64,000 nucleotides of DNA, taken from assembly GCF_000969835.1 (NCBI RefSeq), contig NZ_KQ033912.1, positions 3,123,373 through 3,187,372 on the forward strand, written 5' to 3'. This stretch comes from Parabacteroides goldsteinii DSM 19448 = WAL 12034 (GTDB lineage Bacteria; Bacteroidota; Bacteroidia; Bacteroidales; Tannerellaceae). The position numbers and the translations under genes were made by a program. Below the pieces are notes generated by a model. That model saw only the letters and a list, made by a program, of their open reading frames with translations. It was not told the origin of the DNA and made no database searches. Below are positions 45,630-53,700 of the stretch, in pieces. Within the stretch, counting starts at the first letter, position 1; every line of letters starts with the position of its first letter.

Positions 45630-48600
45630 ATGAAAATGTGTAAACAGCAAAAAGTCTCCCGTATCCTCACGCTCTGTGGAGCAGCAGCGACTTCGTTGTT
45701 GCTTTGGGGTTGTAGCGGTGCAGGGGCGACAACCGAATCGTTCGAACGTTCGGACTACTATACGCGTGGTATAGGGCAATACCCCGGTAACCCGAAGGAG
45801 GATTTCTCTCCTGATTTGGCTCCGGATAAGTCAAATTATCGCAATATAGCTCTTCTGCGTTCGGCTTTCAACTCCTCTAGTCACGACTATAACTTGACGG
45901 CGCAGTTAGTGACGGACGGTATTGTAACCGACCAGCAACCGCAGTATTTAATACTATCGACTCCGGCGGGCGAAGCTCCCCGGCGTGAACGCGAATGGAT
46001 GATCGACGAAGGTCCGTATTCCCGGAATACATTTGAAGGGGCGGATACTTATTTCCAGTTCGCACTAAAGAATTACAGCAAACAAGCCGACAAGCTGGTG
46101 CTGACAGGAACTCTCATTTATGACGACCAGTTGGCAAAAGACGGTTACGAAATTATCTGCCAGGGTTCCAATGACGGACAGAACTGGACCGAGGTCGGCA
46201 AACTGAGCGGCAAAGGATTGCCGGGCGACGCTGTACGTTACCGTATGCCGGTAACCGACCCGAACAAGCAGACCGAACAGATTTCCATGCCGGTCCGTAA
46301 ACTGAATGAAACCATAACATTCGATAAAGAGGCGAATTACTCCAATTACCGTGTTCTATTGAAGATGGCCGGTGTCCATAGCTGGGTGTTTACGGCTGCT
46401 GATTTCTATAATAAAGGCGGAATGGTGGAAATGAAACCTTCCCAATTCTTCAATAGTGCCTGGATGAGTGCCACTACGGGAGAAGAATGGTTGTATGTAG
46501 ACCTGGGTAGCCAGTCTGAATTCGACAAAGTCGTTTTACGCTGGATAAACAAAGCCGTAAAAGGTAAAGTACAGGTGTCCGATAATGCTGAACAGTGGAC
46601 GGATGTCGCTGAACTTCCCGGTGGGGAGGAATTGGTCGATGAAATCTCGCTGAACGGTAAGAAGAATGCGCGTTATGTGCGTATCCTGATGCAACAGCCG
46701 GCCAACGACAGTCGTTATATCCTGAGCGAACTGGAAGTGATGGGTAAAGGTGGCCTGGTTCCGCAGCCTGTGGCTGCACCTGCTGCATCGAAAGACGAAA
46801 TCTATTTGTCCGGTGGCAACTGGAAACTTCAGCGTGCGTCAGAAATAACGGCTACGGGAGAAGAAATTTCGACTCCCGGCTTCCAGCCTGAAAACTGGGT
46901 TGTTGCCACGGTGCCGGGAACTGTCTTGAGCAGTTACAAGAATATCGGTGCCATTGCCGATCCTAACTATGCAGATAATCAGTTGCAGATATCCGAGTCG
47001 TTCTTCAATTCCGATTTCTGGTATCGTGACGAGTTTGAGGTGCCGGCCGACTTTAAACAGGATCGTGTGTTCCTGAATTTCGACGGTATCAACTGGAAGG
47101 CGAATGTATATGTAAATGGTAAACAGGCAGGCCGCATCGAAGGTGCCTTTATGCGTGGTAAGTTCGATGTAACGGACCTGATCGTTCCGGGTAAGAATGT
47201 GGTAGCCGTGGAGATCATTAAGAACCAGCATATCGGTGCTATCAAAGAGAAGAATGCACTGAGCACGGACTTCAACGGCGGTATCCTGGGTGCTGATAAC
47301 CCGACATTCCATGCAACGATCGGCTGGGACTGGATCCCGACGATGCGTGGCCGTAATATCGGTATCTGGAATGATGTCTTCCTGACAACGACCGGAAAAG
47401 TGACGGTAGCTGATCCGCTTGTTAAATCGGTGTTGCCGTTGCCCGATACGACCTCTGCTAAACTGACGGCGGAAGTGATCGTGAAGAACCATGATGCAAA
47501 TGCGGTAAAAGGTATGCTGGAAGGCAAGATCGGTGATATCACCTTCCAACAGCCGGTGGAACTGGCTGCGGGCGAAGAGAAAGCTGTTGTCTTCGATGCA
47601 AAGGATTTCGCTCAGTTGAATGTTCAGAATCCGCGTCTCTGGTGGCCTAAAGGATATGGAGAGCCTAACTTGTATGATGCCAGCTTCACATTTAAAATAG
47701 ATGATAAGGTATCGGATGCCAAAGACTTTAAAGTCGGTATCCGCCAGATGACCTTCAATGAGGATAATCAGATTTTGAGTCTCTTTATCAACGGCCGTCG
47801 TTTTGTTGGCCGGGGCGGTAACTGGGGATTCAGTGAGTCTAACCTGAATTACCGTGCACGTGAATATGATATCGCGGTGGCTTACCATGCCGATATGAAC
47901 TTCACGATCATGCGTAACTGGGTGGGTATGATTGGTGATGAAGAACTGTATGAAGCCTGCGACCGCCACGGTATCGTGGTTTGGCAAGACTTCTGGCTGG
48001 CGAATCCGGCTGACGGTCCTGATCCTTACTATCCCGAAATGTTTATTGCCAATGCGGAAGATTATGTGAAGCGCATCCGTAACCATGCTTCCATCGGTAT
48101 CTATTGCGGTCGTAACGAAGGTTTCCCTCCCGAACAGATCGACAAGGCGTTGCGCCGGATCATCAAAGAAGATCATTCGGATATACATTATATATCCAGT
48201 TCGGCAGATGATGTAGTAAGCGGTCACGGTCCCTATCGTATGCTTCCTGCAAAGGAATACTTCACATTGAAGACCGGTAACGACAAGTTCCATAGCGAAC
48301 GCGGTATGCCGAATGTGCTGACCTACGAAAGTATGCTCCGTACCTTCTCTCCGGAAGGTATCTGGCCACAGGATAATCAGTGGGGTATGCACGACTATAC
48401 CCGCGAAGGTGCACAGGGTGCTACTTCTTTCAACGAGATTATTGCGAAAGGATACGGCGAACCCCGTAGCGCCAAAGAGTTTGCCGAACTGGCGCAGTGG
48501 GTGAACTATGACGGTCACCGCAGCTTGTTTGAATCCCGCAGCCAGAACCGTAAAGGTTTGCTGATGTGGATGAGTCATTCCTGCTGGCCTTCTATGGTAT

Positions 48601-49256
48601 GGCAGACCTATGATTATTACTTCGAACCGACAGCTGCCTATTTCGCTATCAAGAAGGCTTCCGAGCCATTGCATATCCAATGGAACCCGGTAACCGATGA
48701 AGTAGAAGTCGTAAACTACAGTGGTGGCAACCGTAAGGGCTTGACAGCTAAAGCGCAGGTGCTGAATATGGATGCTTCCGTAGCCTGGGAGAAAGAAGTC
48801 GCTATTGACAGTAATGAAGATACGACCAACAAATGTATCCAGCTGGAATTCCCGGATAACCTGTCGAAGGTTCACTTTATCAAGATGGTCTTGGCTGAAA
48901 ACGGAAAGGTTATTTCCGAAAACTTCTATCACAGAAGCCTGGAAGAAAACAACTACCAGGATCTGCGTAATCTCCCGAAAGTAGCATTGAAGTCCGATGT
49001 CACGACCAACAAGGGAACTGATGGAAACTGGAACGGTACAGTCGTTATCGAGAATACAACTTCAACACCGGCCTTGATGATCCGTGTAAATGTTGTGGGC
49101 GACAAGGATGGTGAGCAGTTCCTTCCGATGTTCTATTCCGACAACTACTTCGCTCTGCTTCCGGGTGAAAAGAAAGAAATCAGCTTCCGCTGGAAAGACG
49201 AAGATACCAGAGGCAATGCGCCTAAAGTGGTTGTGTCAGGATATAATGTGATGTAA
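45630..49256 (+). CDS. Glycoside hydrolase family 2 lipoprotein with discoidin-type domain
   Basis: The 1208-residue lipoprotein has a lipobox at Cys28 (LLLWGC). Order: F5/8-type (discoidin) carbohydrate-binding region near 250-375 (VYVDLGSQSEFDKVVLRW, ARYVRILMQQPAND), then GH2 sugar-binding, Ig-like and TIM-barrel domains (DRVFLNFDGINWKANVYVN, ARLWWPKGYGEPNLYD-like, FVGRGGNWGFSESNLNYR). The probable acid/base is Glu830 (IYCGRNEG) and the nucleophile Glu890 (FHSERGMPN). The layout resembles exo-beta-glucosaminidase and beta-mannosidase-type GH2 enzymes; the substrate is not determined. It is not next to a SusC/D pair. A 13-bp-stem hairpin follows. Confidence 0.92.
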   Translation: MKMCKQQKVSRILTLCGAAATSLLLWGCSGAGATTESFERSDYYTRGIGQYPGNPKEDFSPDLAPDKSNYRNIALLRSAFNSSSHDYNLTAQLVTDGIVTDQQPQYLILSTPAGEAPRREREWMIDEGPYSRNTFEGADTYFQFALKNYSKQADKLVLTGTLIYDDQLAKDGYEIICQGSNDGQNWTEVGKLSGKGLPGDAVRYRMPVTDPNKQTEQISMPVRKLNETITFDKEANYSNYRVLLKMAGVHSWVFTAADFYNKGGMVEMKPSQFFNSAWMSATTGEEWLYVDLGSQSEFDKVVLRWINKAVKGKVQVSDNAEQWTDVAELPGGEELVDEISLNGKKNARYVRILMQQPANDSRYILSELEVMGKGGLVPQPVAAPAASKDEIYLSGGNWKLQRASEITATGEEISTPGFQPENWVVATVPGTVLSSYKNIGAIADPNYADNQLQISESFFNSDFWYRDEFEVPADFKQDRVFLNFDGINWKANVYVNGKQAGRIEGAFMRGKFDVTDLIVPGKNVVAVEIIKNQHIGAIKEKNALSTDFNGGILGADNPTFHATIGWDWIPTMRGRNIGIWNDVFLTTTGKVTVADPLVKSVLPLPDTTSAKLTAEVIVKNHDANAVKGMLEGKIGDITFQQPVELAAGEEKAVVFDAKDFAQLNVQNPRLWWPKGYGEPNLYDASFTFKIDDKVSDAKDFKVGIRQMTFNEDNQILSLFINGRRFVGRGGNWGFSESNLNYRAREYDIAVAYHADMNFTIMRNWVGMIGDEELYEACDRHGIVVWQDFWLANPADGPDPYYPEMFIANAEDYVKRIRNHASIGIYCGRNEGFPPEQIDKALRRIIKEDHSDIHYISSSADDVVSGHGPYRMLPAKEYFTLKTGNDKFHSERGMPNVLTYESMLRTFSPEGIWPQDNQWGMHDYTREGAQGATSFNEIIAKGYGEPRSAKEFAELAQWVNYDGHRSLFESRSQNRKGLLMWMSHSCWPSMVWQTYDYYFEPTAAYFAIKKASEPLHIQWNPVTDEVEVVNYSGGNRKGLTAKAQVLNMDASVAWEKEVAIDSNEDTTNKCIQLEFPDNLSKVHFIKMVLAENGKVISENFYHRSLEENNYQDLRNLPKVALKSDVTTNKGTDGNWNGTVVIENTTSTPALMIRVNVVGDKDGEQFLPMFYSDNYFALLPGEKKEISFRWKDEDTRGNAPKVVVSGYNVM

Positions 49257-49294
49257 TATAGTTGTTTACGCTGATTCTTGCGGATAATCAGTTT

Positions 49295-49347
49295 TATCCG
49301 GTAGTAATTAATACCTCTCTCTAGAGGAAAAAAGTTACTACCGGATA
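49295..49347. terminator. Hairpin after the GH2 gene
   Basis: TATCCGGTAGTAA (49295-49307) and TTACTACCGGATA (49335-49347) form a perfect 13-bp stem with a 27-nt loop. No T-run follows, so terminator function is likely but not certain. Confidence 0.6.
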
Positions 49348-49514
49348 TTATAAACAAACATTTAAATCTGATAAAATTTAACTATATTCCCTACCTTCTG
49401 TTACCTGAAAAAACTCTTTTATTTTGTGAGATTCAGTATTATACTCTTCCCCTTCGTTATGTAATATTTAATATTGTTAACAAACTCCCCGTCCTGTTAC
49501 TTACAATTAATATA

Positions 49515-49522
49515 TACTTTTG
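49515..49522 (+). promoter_or_regulatory. -7 box upstream of invertible-type module 2
   Basis: TACTTTTG fits TAnnTTTG, with no good -33 TTG. It lies outside the palindrome pair and points toward the HU-like gene. A transcript from here would carry both palindromes in a leader of about 280 nt. Confidence 0.45.
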
Positions 49523-49568
49523 TGGAAGTATAGGTAAGTTATAGAAATCAAGTGATAATGAATTGTGT

Positions 49569-49600
49569 TGACTAAAAAAAACGGTCGTTTTTTTTAGTCT
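49569..49600. repeat. 32-bp near-palindrome, left inverted repeat of module 2
   Basis: Half-sites TGACTAAAAAAAACGG and (reverse complement) AGACTAAAAAAAACGA match at 14 of 16 positions; central dinucleotide GT. It agrees with the reverse complement of 49711-49742 at 31 of 32 bases. Confidence 0.85.
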
Positions 49601-49710
49601 GTTTTTCTCTCCTCTTTACTGACATAAACCGACTCCAATTATTTTAAATTAACAATTGATTATCAATCAATATACAAGAACCAACAGAATCTTTCGTGAA
49701 AAGTAAACAA
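49601..49710. promoter_or_regulatory. Spacer of module 2, putative invertible segment
   Basis: A 110-bp AT-rich segment between the inverted palindromes. It contains a smaller palindrome ATTGAT-T-ATCAAT (49655-49667). Unlike module 1, I find no exact TAnnTTTG box on either strand; a near match TACTTTTC lies on the minus strand near 49706-49699. If it inverts, the effect may act through leader structure or a weaker promoter. Confidence 0.5.
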
Positions 49711-49742
49711 TGACTAAAAAAAACGACCGTTTTTTTTAGTCA
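49711..49742. repeat. 32-bp near-palindrome, right inverted repeat of module 2
   Basis: Half-sites TGACTAAAAAAAACGA and (reverse complement) TGACTAAAAAAAACGG match at 15 of 16 positions. Central dinucleotide is AC, the complement of GT in the left copy, so the two are truly inverted. Centres are 142 bp apart; the copy ends 68 bp before the next start codon. Confidence 0.85.
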
Positions 49743-49810
49743 TTCTGCCTCCTGTCATTAAGCTACTCTAAAACCACAATATATTACATTTTGATATAAA
49801 ATTTAGAAGT

Positions 49811-50575
49811 ATGGAAAACAAATTACAAGGATGGCTAGCCCCAAATACCTTGACGGAAGATCCGGACGATCAGATTTTAGTGCTGAAATCAGCAGGAACA
49901 GTTACTGAAGACGACATCGTCAAAGAGATGATCAGCGAAGACACCGGTCTTCGTAAAGAAACACTGGTTCACTCGGTTACACTTTATAACCGTATCATTG
50001 CCCGTTTCCTGGCAAATGGTAACAATGTAAACACCGGCCTGTTTTATGCAACCCCTCGTGCTACCGGAATTATTGAAGACGGTATATGGAACCCCGAAAA
50101 AAATAATATCTACGTTGATTTCACACAAAACCGTGTGCTACGCGAAGAAATCAGAAACACAAAGGTTGAAATCCTGGGCGTACGCCCCGATGTAATCTAT
50201 TTCACCGGCGTGAAAGATTGTAGTAACGATATGAAAGACGGCCACATGACCCCCGGCCGCAACTTCCGCATCACCGGATCGTATATCCGCGTGGAGGGCG
50301 ACAACGAGAAGGTGGGCATCTCCCTGCGCAGTTTGGCCGACGACAGTATCACGCAGGTCTCCACTGACCTGTTCGGTACTAACAAACCTTCGGAATTGAT
50401 CTTTATCGTTCCCTCCGGATTGAAAGATGGTGAATACGAACTGACGCTTACCACCCAATTTTCCGGAAGCACCAAACGTCTGCTGAAAGAACCCCGTTCT
50501 GTCAGCCGCCTGGTGTATGTGGGTGAAAAGCCGGGTAGCGGCAGCGGTGGTAGTGACCGGCCCGAAATTGAATAG
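49811..50575 (+). CDS. HU-like DNA-binding/DUF4469 protein
   Basis: The 254-residue protein has no signal peptide. The N-terminal ~120 residues (ILVLKSAGTVTEDDIVKEMI, LYNRIIARFLANGNNVNTGLF) resemble the IHF/HU-like domain of Bacteroidetes proteins that carry a C-terminal DUF4469 Ig-like domain. DUF4469 is seen at about 145-240 (MTPGRNFRITGSYIRVEG, then ELIFIVPSGLKDGEYELTLTT). It ends in a Gly/Ser-rich tail (GSGSGGSD). It is the first gene after palindrome module 2 and precedes two giant surface-protein genes on the same strand. DNA binding and a regulatory role are inferred from the family; no biochemical role is known to me. Confidence 0.85.
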   Translation: MENKLQGWLAPNTLTEDPDDQILVLKSAGTVTEDDIVKEMISEDTGLRKETLVHSVTLYNRIIARFLANGNNVNTGLFYATPRATGIIEDGIWNPEKNNIYVDFTQNRVLREEIRNTKVEILGVRPDVIYFTGVKDCSNDMKDGHMTPGRNFRITGSYIRVEGDNEKVGISLRSLADDSITQVSTDLFGTNKPSELIFIVPSGLKDGEYELTLTTQFSGSTKRLLKEPRSVSRLVYVGEKPGSGSGGSDRPEIE

Positions 50576-50733
50576 ATCGTCTGCCCGCCGTGCTTACGAA
50601 CCTTAGGCGCCTTTGCCTGCACATCGTAGGCGCTCCTACCTGTACACCATAGGCGCGCCTTGCCTACGATGCACAGGCAAAAGTGGCGGGTAATCTTAAT
50701 CGACAAAGAATTTAATTATAAACACGTATTAAT
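50576..50733. repeat. Structured intercistronic region with TAGGCGC repeats
   Basis: TTTGCCTGCACATCGTAGGC (50612-50631) faces its near-complement GCCTACGATGCACAGGCAAA (50662-50681), 18 of 20 positions pairing. An outer stem CCCGCC/GGCGGG (50584-50589, 50685-50690) encloses it. TAGGCGC occurs three times (near 50604, 50627 and 50650). It is too GC-rich and regular for a simple leader; it may act as attenuator, processing site or recombination relic. Confidence 0.65.
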
Positions 50734-53700
50734 ATGAAACTTTTCTACAAATCGTATGCTCCGGACGTATCTGCCGGAAGCACAACTATTAAAGATGTGG
50801 GGAAAAAAAGAAGTCCCCGTAAGTTGATAACCCTTTGGAGCTTCCTGATGGCATTGCTGATGATGGTGCCGGTGGGGGCGATGGCAGAAGATGGGGCAGA
50901 TCCTGATAATCCTTTGACTGGAGATATTGGATATAAAACATTTAATACTCCTAATGGTTCTGTTTACTTAAATGGTGTAACAGGAGGACAACTTCATATA
51001 TTGGCTGAAGGCGTTACGATTTATGTAGCTGGGAATAATAGTTTAAAAGGTTCTACAAGAAGTCATCCTGCTTTAGAACTGGGACACTCAGGCATATCCA
51101 CTAATAATTCACTTACTATTAAGTATTGGAATAAAGATAATAATGTAAATTATTCTTCGTTGGAATTAAATGGAGCAGATTATAATGCACTGGGAAATGG
51201 TGATAAGCCTGGAATTGATTTGCATGAATACACGACATCTTTTACTATTGAAGGTGCGGTTATTGTTAGAGCTTCAGGAGCAAATGATGGGGTGTTATAC
51301 AAAGGCGGAAGTGCTTTCTTCTCTAACCGTAACTCGACAATAACATTAAAAGATGGAGCCTACTTTGCTTATACAGATAACGGTGCTCAGTCAACAGTTC
51401 CTGATGAAGCCAATTGGACGATTTCCAACTTCGCTTCTGTAGGAGGTAAGGCAATTAATCATCTTACTAGCAAACAAAGCATTACTGTAAACGGAGGCAA
51501 TTTGAATGCCGATCTAAAAACATTTACCAATTCCGTCGGAACTTTTTACCAAGCTAAAATAGGAGAACTTCCGTTTTATGCTCCACAAAACGGAAGTTCT
51601 TTTAAGTTATTGGTAGGTGATGGTTTGAAAGACTATTACGGTGAATTGGCAACAAGCACCGAAAAAGCTTATCCCTTTCCGATCCGTACGGATAACACTG
51701 GGGATGGTATTCAGGCAACTGTCAATGTCGGAGCTGTCAATGCTGGTAGCACCTACTACGGACAGCTCAGTAAAGCCAATGGTACTACTATAGACTTGAA
51801 TGTAACTCAATATCCCCATGAAGGTAAACTTTCTGCTTCCGCTGGTAATATCACACTACAAGGTTCGGCCAATTATAAAGTAATGAAAACCGTATCGGAT
51901 GGCCTTAAGTTGAAAGCCGAAGGAGAAAACATATTAACCTTGAAAGATCTCACAATCAATGCCGATAACAAGGTCTACATCGAAGGAAATGTACATTTGG
52001 ATGAAATCAACAGATGTCGGATTGCACCAAACGTTATCAACTTCAAAAAAGATGGTACAGATGTTCCGGTCTATTTCTGTAGAATCAGTACGGTGGATAC
52101 CGAATTGATGGGACTTGAAACTGAGAAGATAGAGATTGAAGGCAATACCGACAACTATCCCAGCAGAGTGGATGCTACGGCAAGTTGTATCTATATGTGG
52201 CTACCAGCCGGATCAAGTGATATTAAGTTTAAGAAAAAAACAGATGGAACAACAACTTACAGTATTAGAGGTTCTGTTGCTGCTCAACATAATCAAACTA
52301 TTTCGCTGGCTTCACCGGTTATCTATATTGGTGACAAAACCTATGATACATTGTCAGAAGCCTTCGAAGCTGTTCAGAATGGAGAAACCATCGAACTAAG
52401 AGGCAACTACACGGCCAGGGATGGAGGAAATGCGATTGCCACTAAGATTGAAGAAGGACAATCTTTCATCCTTTCTTTAGGAGACAACACATTGAATATC
52501 GGTGGCCAGGTGGCTGAGGACGGTAGATACCCGCTGATCTCCACAGAAAATGGTACACTTATTATAACAGCAGGCCAGGGAAGCATCATCGGTAATTACC
52601 GCGTTGCCGGTAGGAAGATTGCAACGGACGAAGATCTTAAGGGGCGTGTCTATACGACAATGGCCAACCCCGGTAACCCACACGTTGGCGGTACGCCTGT
52701 TACCCCGAAAGTGGTGGGTACAAGGGTAACGGTAAGCACGGAGGTTCTTTCTCCTTCACAGGAAAGCCCAATGACAGATATGCCATCCGCTATCCATTAC
52801 ACCATTGACGATAGAACGGTTTATGCAGCGAAGGAGGTCGGAACCAACACCAAAGTCGATGAAACCAAATATTGTCTCTGGTTACCCAACGACAACAACA
52901 CTTATCTGGTGAAAGGACAAAGAGAGAAAGTATTTGCTCAAATCAACAACAGTACCAATAAGGATAACGTTGCCCTCAAACCCTTGTTTAACCTCAATAG
53001 CGGTAATATCAAGGTTACCAAAGATGAAATCTTGTATGCGAACGGTTACAAATACGCCGGTTCTACTGAGGACGGCAATGAAGGTCTCGGAACAAAAAAA
53101 GATCTGCCGGTGGTAGTTACTACGTATGTGTCGGATAAACCTGGTTATATCAATGGCTATACTCTTACTGTAGAAGATGGAACCTATGTGATGGTGAAAG
53201 ACATCTACCGCAATGAATTGCTGGAGACTAATGGTGAAGGTGCCAATGGCAAGGTCACAACCAAGTTGGTTGCCAAGGGTAACGCCAATGTCATCATGTC
53301 CGGTATCAATAGTTTAGGAGATATAGAGATTGCAGAAAACTCTAATCTGACGATTGACCGTCTCGATGAAAACCCACCACAGGCAAATACGCTGCGTTTC
53401 TTCACGATAACAGGAGCGAACAAAGATAACTCCATATTAACTATGAATGGTGGCGCATTGCTATCTTATATTACTGATACAGATAACAGCAGTGTTGCGA
53501 TGAATACCATATCCAATGTCAAAGCTGTTTATAAAGATGGTAGCGTACGGGCGAAGTTTGATGCTAATGGTCCCCGTTTTGTAGACGAAAATAATAAGCC
53601 ATTGTACCGCCTCACCTTTAGTACCCTTGACGGCTATACGCCTTATACAGTAGAATATAAGGATATGGATCCCGATGCCGAGGAAGGCGCAACCGTCCGC

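Noticed and set aside
46839..48932. 697-codon open frame antisense to the GH2 gene
   Set aside because: No start context, no recognisable domain and unnatural composition. The opposite strand encodes a complete GH2 enzyme with catalytic motifs, so the frame is a shadow of its codon usage.
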